In this document: in pieces, positions 28,853 to 37,424 of the stretch
How the letters are laid out: every line of letters starts with the position of its first letter
Numbering within the stretch: the first letter of the stretch is position 1
DNA from: Bradyrhizobium ontarionense
GTDB lineage: Bacteria > Pseudomonadota > Alphaproteobacteria > Rhizobiales > Xanthobacteraceae
Direction: 5' to 3'
Assembly (NCBI RefSeq): GCF_021088345.1
Contig: NZ_CP088156.1
Location: 1,674,001 to 1,738,000, forward strand
DNA length: 64,000 nucleotides
Program-made: the position numbers and the translations under genes
The notes under the pieces: model-generated
What the model was told of the DNA's origin: nothing
The model's input: only the letters and a program-made list of their open reading frames with translations
The model's database searches: none

Positions 28853-29924
28853 GACGCTCAGCTCATCGACGTTCCGCCTGGCGCTGATCGCGATCGGGAT
28901 TTTCGGCGTGATCGTCGGAGCGATGATCGCCTATGTCTATTTTGGAACGCTGGCCTATGTGCGCAGCCGGGTCGGCGATGTCGGCGATCACGACAGCTTC
29001 ACGAGGACGATCGCCCTCGCGATGATCGCGGCCGCCGTGCTGCTCCTCGTGCTGGCTGCCGTCGCCGCAGTGCTGGTGACGCGGCGGACGGTCGGGCGAA
29101 TCGAGCAGATCAACGCCACCAGCCGTGCCATCATGCTTTCCGGTCTCGACCAGCGAATTCCGCTCCGCGGCAGCCACGACGAATGGGACCGCGTTGCCGA
29201 GAACCTGAACCAGATGCTGGATCGCATCGAGACGCTGATGGGCGAGGTCAAGCAGGTCGGCGACAACGTGGCCCACGATTTGCGCACGCCGCTCACGCGC
29301 GTGCGCGGACGGCTCGAGAAGGCCTATCATGGTCCACGCAACAGCGAGACCGACGCGGCGCTGATCGGGGACACTATTGCCGATCTCGACGCGGTGCTCG
29401 GCATGTTCACCTCCATCACGCGCATTTCCGAGATCGAGACCAGGGCGCGCAAGGGCGCATTCCGCGAGCTGAACCTGGTCGACATCGCAGGCGAAGTCGT
29501 CGAACTCTACGACGCCGCGGCCGAGCAGGTTACGACCCGTCTCTCTCTTGCCGGCGACGGCGAGGTGAAGGTCACGGGTGACCGCGACCTCCTGTTCGAT
29601 GCCATCGCCAATCTCGTCGACAACGCCGTCAAGCACGGCCGCGCACGCGGCCAGGTGACCGTGACCTGCGCCACCAGAGATGGAGCAGCAATGATCGCGA
29701 TCGCCGACAACGGCCCTGGCATCCCTGCGGACCAGCACGACCAAGTGTTCAAGCGTTTCTACCGGCTCGAGCGGAGCCGTTACACGCCGGGCAATGGACT
29801 GGGCTTGAGCCTTGCCGCCGCCGTGGCGCATCTGCATGGTGCCGACATCGCGCTGCTCGACAATGCTCCGGGCCTCGTGGTCGAGCTCAGATTTCCACTG
29901 CGTCCGCCCCCTGAGGCGGCATAG
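28839..29924 (+). CDS. Sensor histidine kinase with very short extracytoplasmic loop
   Basis: Inner-membrane kinase of 361 residues starting at GTG 28839-28841, inside the regulator gene. Two helices (about 14-36 and 58-80) enclose a loop of only about 20 residues, too small for a ligand-binding domain. HAMP follows (81-133), then the H-box with His146 in VAHDLRTPLTR, the N-box DAIANLVDNAVKHG, G1 DNGPGIP and G2 GNGLGLSL. The layout is typical of kinases that sense changes in the membrane or interact with a membrane partner. Partner regulator: 28160-28852. Confidence 0.95.
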   Translation: MLLAKTLSSSTFRLALIAIGIFGVIVGAMIAYVYFGTLAYVRSRVGDVGDHDSFTRTIALAMIAAAVLLLVLAAVAAVLVTRRTVGRIEQINATSRAIMLSGLDQRIPLRGSHDEWDRVAENLNQMLDRIETLMGEVKQVGDNVAHDLRTPLTRVRGRLEKAYHGPRNSETDAALIGDTIADLDAVLGMFTSITRISEIETRARKGAFRELNLVDIAGEVVELYDAAAEQVTTRLSLAGDGEVKVTGDRDLLFDAIANLVDNAVKHGRARGQVTVTCATRDGAAMIAIADNGPGIPADQHDQVFKRFYRLERSRYTPGNGLGLSLAAAVAHLHGADIALLDNAPGLVVELRFPLRPPPEAA

Positions 29925-30175
29925 GCCCGCCTCGTGGGCCGTCGCGCGCATCGCGCCGACCCTCCAGGATTTCCGAAAGACGAAGCGAAATATCTCCGCG
30001 CGCGGACCGCAAAAGCACGGACGGAACCTAAGTCGCGCTTGTGGGTTTGCACAGGCGAGGTCGTATTGCGTTAGCGCCGTTGGCGGGCTGAGACGGCGGC
30101 CATTGCTGTCTCACACGAGCCAAGTTCGTGCCAGCAGGGTCCGAAGGCGGTCCATGCTGCATGCGGACTTCACAG

Positions 30176-30394
30176 ATGAAGAACTTTTCCGACGCTTCCT
30201 TTTCACCCGAGCTCATCGCGCTGATGACGGAAGCGCTCGATGCGGCCGTTGCCGCCTTGCCCGAGCCGGTCAGTTCAACCCATGTCACGCTTCTTGCCGA
30301 AGCGGTGCTGCGCACGGCCAAGACAGGTGAGCGAGATCCCGTTGCGATGCAACGCTTAGCGCTGCTCGAGTTGCAAATCATGCCACGCGTGTAG
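30176..30394 (+). CDS. Small conserved-looking hypothetical protein
   Basis: Unrecognised 72-residue protein, mostly helical: FSPELIALMTEALDAAVAALPE, then HVTLLAEAVLRTAKTGERDPVAMQRLALLELQI. It recalls a small protein seen repeatedly in Bradyrhizobium genomes (from memory). ATG 30176-30178 is preferred; in-frame extension to 30128 adds a stretch without helical character. It follows the sensor kinase by 251 bases and may have its own promoter. No function can be given. Confidence 0.6.
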   Translation: MKNFSDASFSPELIALMTEALDAAVAALPEPVSSTHVTLLAEAVLRTAKTGERDPVAMQRLALLELQIMPRV

Positions 30395-30521
30395 GCCGAT
30401 CGCCCTCTCTTCGCGGTTCGTCGTACCTCTGCAGGGGATGCGAACTTCGCAAACCGGGCGCGAGCTTGACGATCTCTCCGTGCCTGTCGACGGGCCCCCC
30501 CCTGGGCGCCGCACTGCACTC

Positions 30522-30559
30522 ATTCGTTATTGACAAATCTATTCGTCACTGACTAACTC
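30522..30559 (+). promoter_or_regulatory. Candidate promoter with direct repeats ahead of the substrate-binding protein gene
   Basis: ATTCGTTATTGAC (30522-30534) and ATTCGTCACTGAC (30541-30553) are direct repeats 19 bases apart. They overlap a possible promoter, TTGACA (30530-30535) and TAACTC (30554-30559) with an 18-base spacer. The IclR-type regulator encoded downstream is a plausible binder. Function is inferred. Confidence 0.4.
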
Positions 30560-30604
30560 TCGCCCACTGACCGCCGACAGAGCGGACCAACGGGGAGGAT
30601 CTTC

Positions 30605-31816
30605 ATGCGACGGCAGCTGCTGGCCTGCGCGTTCCTGGCAACGACGTCATTCATTGCGACCAACGCCTCAGCTCAGGTCTCCGACGACGTGGTGCGGATC
30701 GGGGTGCTGACCGACCTGTCGAGCTGGGGGCGCGACAACAGCGGGCCCGGCTCGGTCGAGGCGGCGAAGATGGCGGTGGAGGAGTTCGGCCCGACCGTGC
30801 TCGGCAAGCCGATCGAGATCATCAGCGCCGATCACCAGATGAAGACCGACGTCGGCACCACGGTCGTGCGCGACTGGTTCGACAACGGCAAGGTCGATGC
30901 CGTCGTCGACATCCCCAATTCCGGCATCGCGATCGCCGTGCACAACATGGTGCGCGAGCGCAACAAGATCGCGCTGCTGTCGGGGCCCGGCGCGAGCTCG
31001 CTGACCGACGAGCTGTGTAGCCCCAACACCGTGCACTTCACCTACGACACCTATGCGCTGTCCAAGGTGACCACCTCGGCCGTGATCAGCCAGGGCGGCA
31101 AGTCCTGGTACTTCATCACCGCGGACTACGCGTTCGGCCAGCAGCTGGAGAAGGACGCGACGCGCTTCATCAAGGAGCTCGGCGGCACCATCCTCGGCGG
31201 CGTCAAGCATCCGACCAACACCGCGGACTTCTCCTCATTCGCGCTGCAGGCGCAGAGCTCCAAGGCCGACGTCGTCGCCTTCGCCAATGCCGGCCAGGAC
31301 ACCGACAACGCGATCAAGCAGTCCGGCGAGTTCGGCCTGGTCAAGGGCGGCCAGAAGCTGGTCGGCCTGCTGATGTTCGACACCGACGTGCATGCGATCG
31401 GTCTCGAGGCCGCACAAGGCACCTACATGACCACGGCCTCCTATTGGGCCATGGACGACGCCACCCGCGCCTGGTCGAAGAGGTTCTTCGCCCGCACCAA
31501 GGTCATGCCGACGATGATCCAGAGCGGCGTCTACGGCGCGGTGCTGCACTATCTGAAGGCGATCAAGGCCGCGGGCACCGACGATCCCAAGGCTGTGATG
31601 GCCAAGATGCGCGAGCTGCCAATCGAGGACACCTTCGTCCATGGCGGTCGCTTGCGCGAGGACGGCCGCGTCATCCGCGACATGTATCTCGCCCGCGTCA
31701 AGACGCCGTCGGAGTCGAAGGAGCCGTGGGACTATCTGGAGATCGTCAAGACCGTGAAGGGCGAGGATGCGTTCCGTCCGGTCTCCGAATCCAAGTGCCC
31801 GCTGTTGAAGAAGTAG
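30605..31816 (+). CDS. Branched-chain-amino-acid-type ABC substrate-binding protein
   Basis: Periplasmic binding protein of 403 residues, type I fold (Peripla_BP_6). The signal peptide (residues 1-23) ends at NASA/Q. The lobes follow with VRIGVLTDLSSWGRDNSGPG, in which the ligand-binding Ser/Gly turn is seen, and YAFGQQLEKDATRFI in the first lobe. No permease or ATPase gene is nearby, so it either feeds a transporter encoded elsewhere or serves as a sensor. A flavoprotein and an SDR gene follow at once (10 and -4 bases), which suggests the ligand is a carboxylic or cyclic compound rather than an amino acid. Confidence 0.92.
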   Translation: MRRQLLACAFLATTSFIATNASAQVSDDVVRIGVLTDLSSWGRDNSGPGSVEAAKMAVEEFGPTVLGKPIEIISADHQMKTDVGTTVVRDWFDNGKVDAVVDIPNSGIAIAVHNMVRERNKIALLSGPGASSLTDELCSPNTVHFTYDTYALSKVTTSAVISQGGKSWYFITADYAFGQQLEKDATRFIKELGGTILGGVKHPTNTADFSSFALQAQSSKADVVAFANAGQDTDNAIKQSGEFGLVKGGQKLVGLLMFDTDVHAIGLEAAQGTYMTTASYWAMDDATRAWSKRFFARTKVMPTMIQSGVYGAVLHYLKAIKAAGTDDPKAVMAKMRELPIEDTFVHGGRLREDGRVIRDMYLARVKTPSESKEPWDYLEIVKTVKGEDAFRPVSESKCPLLKK

Positions 31817-31826
31817 GAGCGCACGC

Positions 31827-33560
31827 ATGGCCGGAGCTGAGCCCAAGGACGGCGACACCTTTGATTGCGACGTGCTGGTGGTCGGCTCCGGCGCGGCCGG
31901 GCTGTCGGCGGCGGTCACCGCCGCCCATGCCGGGCTGAAGGTCGTCGTCACCGAGAAGGAGCCGCGCTTCGGCGGCACCACCGCGCGCTCCGGCGGCTGG
32001 CTGTGGATTCCCGGCACGTCGCTGGCCAAGGCCTGGGGCATCGACGAGCCGCCCGAGCTGGCGCGCACCTATCTGCGCCATGAGGCCGGCAATTCCTTCG
32101 ACGCGGCGCGGGTCGATGCGTTCCTGACCAAGGGCCCGGAGGCGGTCGACTTCTTCACCGGCAAGACCGCGCTGAAGTTCGACATGCCGCTGACCTTCCC
32201 GGACTATCACGCGGAGGCACCGGGCGGCACGCAGGGCGGCCGCTCGATGGTGACGCGGCCGTTCGACGCCCGTGAGCTCGGCCAGCACATCAAGGATCTC
32301 GGCCAGCCCCTGCCCGAGCTCACGGTGTTCGGCATGATGCTGGGCTCGGGCAAGGAGATCATCCATTTCATGCGCGCGACCAAGTCACTGACCTCGGCCT
32401 TCTATGTCGCGAAGCGACTGTCGAAGCATGCGCTGGACGTGCTGCGCCATGGCCGCGGCATGACGCTCACCAACGGCAATGCGCTAGCCGGCCGGCTTGC
32501 GAAGTCGGCGTTCGACCTTGGCATTCCCCTGTGGCTGTCGTCTCCGGTGGCTGAGCTGATCCGCGACGGCGACGCCGTGCGCGGCGCCGTCGTGACCCGT
32601 CAGGGCCGGCGTATCCGAGTCAATGCGCGGCTCGGCGTCGTGCTGGCCTGCGGCGGGTTCCCGCATGACGTTGCACGACGCAAGGCGATGTTTCCGCATG
32701 CGCCGACCGGCCAGGAGCATGTGTCGCCCGGCCCCGTCGGCAACACCGGCGACGGCCTTCGGCTGGCGGAAGCCGTCGGCGGCCGTGTCGAGGACGGCCT
32801 GCCGCATGCCGCGGCCTGGGTGCCGGTCTCCGTCACCACGCGCAAGGATGGCAGCAAGGGCGTGATGCCGCACTTCATCGACCGCGCCAAGCCCGGCGTG
32901 ATCGCGGTGACCGCCGACGGCGTGCGCTTCGCCAACGAAGGCAATTCCTACCACGACTTCGTGCAGGCGATGATCAAGGCGGCGAAGCCCGGCCGCGAGA
33001 TCGCGGCGTGGCTGATCACCGACCACCGATCCTTGCGCCGCTACGGCCTCGGCTGCGTGCCGCCGTTCCCGATGCCGCTCGGCCACCATCTCAGCACCGG
33101 CTATCTCAAGCGCGGCGCGACACTCGCCGAGCTTGCGAGCGCCACCGGCATCGATGCGAAGGCGTTGGACGCGACGGTCGCAGCGTTCAACGCTGACGCT
33201 GCGCTCGGGCAGGATCCGACCTTCGGCAAGGGCTCGCGCGCCTATAACCGTTATCAGGGCGATGCGCTGCACGGGCCGAACCCGTGCGTCGCGCCGATCC
33301 AGGACGGGCCGTTCTATGCCATCAAGATGGTGATCGGCGATCTCGGCACCTATGCCGGCATCCGCACCGACGAGCACGCCCGCGCGCTCGATGCGCAGGG
33401 GCAGCCGATCGAGGGGCTCTATGCCGCCGGCAACGACATGGCGAGCATCATGGGCGGCAACTATCCCGGCGCCGGCATCACGCTGGGGCCGGCGCTGACC
33501 TTCGGCTACATTGCCGGCCGGCATCTCGCCGATCGCGCCAGGCAAAGGAGCGCCGCATGA
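31827..33560 (+). CDS. FAD-dependent oxidoreductase, 3-ketosteroid dehydrogenase/fumarate reductase group
   Basis: Flavoprotein of 577 residues. The FAD-binding motif VVGSGAAGLSAAVTAA is at about residues 18-33, followed by EKEPRFGGTTARSGGWLWIP, a pattern of the FAD_binding_2 family (ketosteroid dehydrogenases and fumarate reductases). The C-terminal LYAAGNDMASIMGGNYPGAGITLGPALTFGY is the conserved FAD-closing segment. It starts 10 bases after the substrate-binding protein and overlaps the SDR gene by four bases (ATGA). No signal peptide, so cytoplasmic. The substrate is not known; desaturation of a cyclic ketone or acid is the family's usual chemistry. Confidence 0.9.
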   Translation: MAGAEPKDGDTFDCDVLVVGSGAAGLSAAVTAAHAGLKVVVTEKEPRFGGTTARSGGWLWIPGTSLAKAWGIDEPPELARTYLRHEAGNSFDAARVDAFLTKGPEAVDFFTGKTALKFDMPLTFPDYHAEAPGGTQGGRSMVTRPFDARELGQHIKDLGQPLPELTVFGMMLGSGKEIIHFMRATKSLTSAFYVAKRLSKHALDVLRHGRGMTLTNGNALAGRLAKSAFDLGIPLWLSSPVAELIRDGDAVRGAVVTRQGRRIRVNARLGVVLACGGFPHDVARRKAMFPHAPTGQEHVSPGPVGNTGDGLRLAEAVGGRVEDGLPHAAAWVPVSVTTRKDGSKGVMPHFIDRAKPGVIAVTADGVRFANEGNSYHDFVQAMIKAAKPGREIAAWLITDHRSLRRYGLGCVPPFPMPLGHHLSTGYLKRGATLAELASATGIDAKALDATVAAFNADAALGQDPTFGKGSRAYNRYQGDALHGPNPCVAPIQDGPFYAIKMVIGDLGTYAGIRTDEHARALDAQGQPIEGLYAAGNDMASIMGGNYPGAGITLGPALTFGYIAGRHLADRARQRSAA

Positions 33561-34321
33561 GCGACGACGGTCAGATGCTCGCCGGCCGGCTCGCGCTGGT
33601 CACGGGAGCGGCGCATGGCAATGGCCGCGCCATCGCGCTGGGGCTCGCGGACCGCGGCTCTGATGTCATCATCACCGACATCGACACGGATGATGCCGAG
33701 CGCTGCGCAGCCGAGATCCGCGGCCACGGCCGCAAGGCCTGGGCGCATCGACTCGACGTCACCGACGCCGCCGGCTGCATCGCGTTGGCGACCCAGCTGC
33801 GCGCCGAGGTCGGTGACATCTCTATCCTCGTCAACAATGCCGGCATCATCATCCGCGAGGGCATCGACTCGCCGCGCGCACCACAGAACTGGCAGCGCGT
33901 GCTCGACGTCAATCTCAACGGCGTCTTCAACGTCACCTACGCGTTTCTCGCCGCGTTGCGCGAGACCCGCGGCACGATCGTCAACATCGCCTCCGTCGCC
34001 TCCTTCATCGGCATCAGCAAGACGCTCGGCTATTCGCCGTCCAAGGGCGGCGTGAAGTCGCTGACCCAGGCGCTGGCGCGCGAGCTCGCCGCCGACGGCA
34101 TCCGCGTCAACGCCATCGCGCCCGGCGTGATCGCGACCGCGATGACGGAATCGACGCGCAACGATCCGGAACGTCTCGCGGGCTTCATGACCCGCACGCC
34201 GCTCGGCCGGGTCGGACAGCCGGAGGAGTTGGTCGGCCCGGTGGCGTTTCTGGTCTCCGACATGGCGTCCTACGTCAACGGCGTCACGCTGCCGGTCGAC
34301 GGCGGCTTCCTCGCGGTGTAG
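33557..34321 (+). CDS. Short-chain dehydrogenase/reductase
   Basis: Classical SDR of 254 residues. The cofactor motif VTGAAHGNGRAIA (about 15-27) and the Asp in IITDID (about 38-43) favour NAD(H). NNAG is at 93-96; the catalytic Ser146, Tyr159 and Lys163 are in IASVASF and YSPSK. It starts with ATG overlapping the flavoprotein stop. The operon of binding protein, flavoprotein and SDR suggests uptake and stepwise oxidation of an alcohol or ketone. The IclR-type regulator follows after 31 bases. Confidence 0.93.
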   Translation: MSDDGQMLAGRLALVTGAAHGNGRAIALGLADRGSDVIITDIDTDDAERCAAEIRGHGRKAWAHRLDVTDAAGCIALATQLRAEVGDISILVNNAGIIIREGIDSPRAPQNWQRVLDVNLNGVFNVTYAFLAALRETRGTIVNIASVASFIGISKTLGYSPSKGGVKSLTQALARELAADGIRVNAIAPGVIATAMTESTRNDPERLAGFMTRTPLGRVGQPEELVGPVAFLVSDMASYVNGVTLPVDGGFLAV

Positions 34322-34352
34322 GCACGGCGCCGGACCAGGGACGACGCAAAGC

Positions 34353-35141
34353 ATGGGCAGAGAGAGCCGCGGCATCCAGTCGATCGAGGTGGGCGGCACC
34401 TTGCTGCAGGCGCTGGCGCGCAGCGGCGAGCCGATGATGCTGCGCGACCTCGCCCGCGAGGCCGGGCTGTCGCCGGCCAAGGCGCATCCCTATCTCGTCA
34501 GCTTCTCGCGCATCGGCCTGATCGAGCAGGACCAAACCACCGGCCGCTACGAGATCGGCCCGCTCGCGCTCGAGCTCGGCCTGATCAGCCTGCGCCGGCT
34601 CTCAGCGGTGCGGATCGCGACGCCCAAGATCGCGGCGCTCGCAAGCGCCATCGATCATGCGGTGTCGCTCGCGGTGTGGGGGACCAACGGCCCAACTGTC
34701 GTGCGGCTGGAGGAGCCGAGCCATCCGGTCCACATCGTGATGCGCGTCGGCTCGATCATGGCGCTGCTGGAGACCGCGACGGGCCGCGCCTTCGCAGCCT
34801 TCTTGCCGCCCAAGACGGTGAGGGCCGCGCTCGACGCCGGCCTCGATCGTCTCGGCGTGGGCTACAATCCGAAACGCGCGCCGAAAAGCCGTGAGGTCGC
34901 GGAGATGCTGGCCGAGGTGCGCGCCCAGGGGCTGGCGCGCGCCGTCGGCGATCCCCTGCCCGGCGTCAATGCGTTCGCAGCACCGGTGTTCGATCACGCC
35001 GGCCATGTCGCGCTGGTGATCACCGCGATGGGGCCGGCCGGCACCTTCGACGCCGGCTGGCAATCACCGCTCGCGACGCGCTTACGCGCCTGCGCGGCCG
35101 AGATCTCCAAGCAGCTCGGTCACGGCACTGTACAGCCGTGA
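34353..35141 (+). CDS. IclR-family transcriptional regulator
   Basis: Regulator of 262 residues with an N-terminal winged helix (about 8-65; LRDLAREAGLSPAKAHPYLVSFSRIGLIEQD) and a C-terminal IclR effector domain (about 80-255). IclR proteins usually control catabolic operons beside them and bind small carboxylates or aromatics. Its position as the last gene of the 30605-34321 unit and the direct repeats upstream of the first gene point to local control. It converges on the GST gene, with three bases between stops. Confidence 0.92.
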   Translation: MGRESRGIQSIEVGGTLLQALARSGEPMMLRDLAREAGLSPAKAHPYLVSFSRIGLIEQDQTTGRYEIGPLALELGLISLRRLSAVRIATPKIAALASAIDHAVSLAVWGTNGPTVVRLEEPSHPVHIVMRVGSIMALLETATGRAFAAFLPPKTVRAALDAGLDRLGVGYNPKRAPKSREVAEMLAEVRAQGLARAVGDPLPGVNAFAAPVFDHAGHVALVITAMGPAGTFDAGWQSPLATRLRACAAEISKQLGHGTVQP

Positions 35142-35144
35142 GGC

Positions 35145-35768
35145 TCAGGCCGCCGCCGAGCGCTTCTCCGGCCACGGCTCCGCCCAGGCCGGCAGCCGCA
35201 TCAGCCCGTCGAGCCAGCGCACGATGTTGGGAAACGACTCCAGCGGCATCTCGGCCTCGCGCCAGTCGGTCGCCATCGAGGCCGCCGCGAAATCCGCGAT
35301 GGTGAGGCGGTCGCAGGCGATATGGTCGTGCGACCGCAAGTGACCATCGAGCACGGCCGCGAACGTCTTCAGGCTCGGCGCCTTCGCGACCAGCGCTGCG
35401 CGATCCGGCGTACCCAGCCCGAAAGTCTTGCGCACGATGTGCTCGAAATAGAACGGCCCCACCGCCGGTGCCCAGTGACAATCGTTCCACGCCAGCCAGC
35501 GCAGCACCTCGACCTGCTCCTGCGGCTGGCGCGCCGGCCACATGTCGCAGCTCTCACTGACGCAGAGATGGGCCATGATGGCGTTGGACTCCCACAGCAC
35601 GGTGTCGCCATCGACCAGCACAGGTGCCTTCATGTTGGGATTGAGCGCGGCGAACTCCGGCGTCTTCAGCCCGCGGCTGATGTCGATGAACTCGGCCGGC
35701 ACGCCGAGATGCTTGACCAGCGCCAGCACGCGCCGCGGGGCCTGGGCCTTGATCCAGTAGATCTTCAT
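35145..35768 (-). CDS. Glutathione S-transferase family protein
   Basis: Cytoplasmic GST-fold protein of 207 residues. The thioredoxin-like N-domain (1-80) starts MKIYWIKAQAPRRV and has the cis-Pro in MKAPVLVDGD and the glutathione-binding ESNAI (about 60-64). The helical C-domain follows with LTIADFAAAS, the conserved N-capping box. A Ser or Tyr in the usual catalytic position is not obvious, so activity is uncertain. It is divergent from the glycine riboswitch/dehydrogenase gene, with 352 bases between starts. Confidence 0.88.
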   Translation of the reverse strand: MKIYWIKAQAPRRVLALVKHLGVPAEFIDISRGLKTPEFAALNPNMKAPVLVDGDTVLWESNAIMAHLCVSESCDMWPARQPQEQVEVLRWLAWNDCHWAPAVGPFYFEHIVRKTFGLGTPDRAALVAKAPSLKTFAAVLDGHLRSHDHIACDRLTIADFAAASMATDWREAEMPLESFPNIVRWLDGLMRLPAWAEPWPEKRSAAA

Positions 35769-35882
35769 GACGGGTCTCCTTGCCTGTTACCTTGAAGACG
35801 AACGCATCAGCACCAGATCGACAGCAGGCCGCAAAAAAAGCAGCGGTCGTTTCCTGCCCGCATGGCACGGATATTGCTGCAG

Positions 35883-36078
35883 TGCGGGAGCGGAAGAGAC
35901 CGGGTGGCGAAAGCCATCCGGCGCCGAAGGAGCAACCGCCCCGGAAACTCTCAGGCAAAGGGACCGCAACCTGTTTCGACACTCTGGAAAGCGGAGCGCT
36001 CTCGCTCCCGCCGACGGTGTAAGTCTGGAGCCGATTCACGGCGCCAGGTGAAGCTCTCAGGCCAATGACAGAGGGGGC
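35883..36078 (+). ncRNA. Tandem glycine riboswitch
   Basis: Two gcvT-type aptamers in series. The first (about 35883-35970) has GCGCCGAAGGAGCAA and CTCTCAGGCAAAGGGACCGC, the conserved core of the glycine aptamer. The second (about 35981-36077) has GCGCCAGGTGAAGCTCTCAG followed by GCCAATGACAGAGGGGG. The short linker between them is typical of cooperative tandem glycine riboswitches. It ends about 43 bases before the ATG of the D-amino-acid-dehydrogenase-like gene at 36121. Glycine switches usually turn genes on; no separate terminator stem is clear, so control may be at translation. Confidence 0.93.
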
Positions 36079-36120
36079 ATGCAATCCCGCGCAGCAAGCA
36101 CGCGGGCCTGGAGCATACGC

Positions 36121-37386
36121 ATGTCTACCCCTGAAAACACCCATGTCGCCGTCATCGGCGCCGGCATCACCGGCATCACCACTGCCTACAATCTCGCCAA
36201 ACGCGGCTGCCGCGTCACCATCTTCGACCGCCACCCTTACGCGGCCATGGAGACCTCGTTCGCCAATGGCGGGCAATTATCGGTCTCCAATGCCGAGGTC
36301 TGGAACAGCTGGGCCACGGTCTGGAAGGGCATCAAATGGATGACGACGCCGGGCGCTCCGCTGCTCGTCAATCCGACCCCGACCTGGCACAAGATCAGCT
36401 GGATGATGGAGTTCATCGCCAACATCCCGCGCTACGAGGAGAACACCGTCACCACCGTGCGCATGGCGCTCGAGGCGCGCGCGCATCTCCGCAAGATCGC
36501 GGCCGACGAGGGCATCGACTTCGACTGCGAGGATCGCGGCATCCTGCACTTCTACGAGACCAAGAAGGAGTTCGACTCGGCCGCAGGCGTCTCGGCGCTG
36601 CTCGCCAAGGGCGGGCTGGAGCGCCGCACCGTGACGCCGTCGGAAATGAAGGCGATCGAACCGGCGCTGCGCGGCAACTACTACGGCGGCTTCTACACGC
36701 CGAGCGACTTCACCGGCGACATCCACAAATTCACCATCGGGCTCGCCAAGGCCTGCGAGCGGCTCGGCGTCGCGATGCGACTGTCGGACGAGGTGCTGTC
36801 GGTCTCGGCCAGCGATCGCGGCGTCACCGTGATCAGCCAGTCGACCGAGCCGCAGCTGGAGAAGACCGCGCCGCCGACCGAAGTTCATCAGTTCGACCGC
36901 ATCGTGGTCTGCGCCGGCGTGCTGTCGCGCCAGTTCGCCCGTGCGCTCGGAGACCGCGTCAACATCTACCCCGTGAAGGGCTATTCGATCACGCTGCAGC
37001 TCTCGGAAAAATCCGACCAGGAGGCCGCGCCCTGGGTCAGCCTGCTCGACGACGCCGCCAAGATCGTCTCCAGCCGGCTCGGGCCGACGCGGCTGCGCGT
37101 CGCCGGCACCGCGGAATACAACGGCTACAATCGCGACATCAGGGCTGAGCGCATCTCGCCCCTGATCAACTGGTGCCGGGCGCATTTTCCGGGGCTGTCG
37201 ACGCGGCAGTCGGTGCCGTGGACCGGCCTGCGGCCGATGATGCCGGACATGCTGCCGCGGGTCGGCCGCGGCAAAAATCCGCGGGTGTTCTACAACACCG
37301 GCCACGGCCATCTCGGCTGGACATTGGCGACCGCGACGGCCGATGCAGTATCGGCGCTGGTGGTGGCCCGGCCGAACGCGGCGTGA
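36121..37386 (+). CDS. FAD-dependent D-amino-acid dehydrogenase (DadA-like), under glycine riboswitch
   Basis: Flavoprotein of 421 residues of the DAO/DadA group, which oxidises D-amino acids to keto acids and passes electrons to the respiratory chain. The FAD motif VIGAGITGITTAYNLAKRG is at about 11-29. GYSITLQL and the C-terminal RPMMPDMLPRVGR and YNTGHGHLGWTLA are typical DadA segments. The glycine riboswitch upstream suggests the real substrate may be glycine or a compound made with it. The start ATG 36121-36123 has GGAG nearby. It ends 38 bases before a 149-base palindromic element. Confidence 0.92.
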   Translation: MSTPENTHVAVIGAGITGITTAYNLAKRGCRVTIFDRHPYAAMETSFANGGQLSVSNAEVWNSWATVWKGIKWMTTPGAPLLVNPTPTWHKISWMMEFIANIPRYEENTVTTVRMALEARAHLRKIAADEGIDFDCEDRGILHFYETKKEFDSAAGVSALLAKGGLERRTVTPSEMKAIEPALRGNYYGGFYTPSDFTGDIHKFTIGLAKACERLGVAMRLSDEVLSVSASDRGVTVISQSTEPQLEKTAPPTEVHQFDRIVVCAGVLSRQFARALGDRVNIYPVKGYSITLQLSEKSDQEAAPWVSLLDDAAKIVSSRLGPTRLRVAGTAEYNGYNRDIRAERISPLINWCRAHFPGLSTRQSVPWTGLRPMMPDMLPRVGRGKNPRVFYNTGHGHLGWTLATATADAVSALVVARPNAA

Positions 37387-37424
37387 TGCGGGCGGCAATG
37401 TCGGAGACTCGCTGTCTCACCGCC

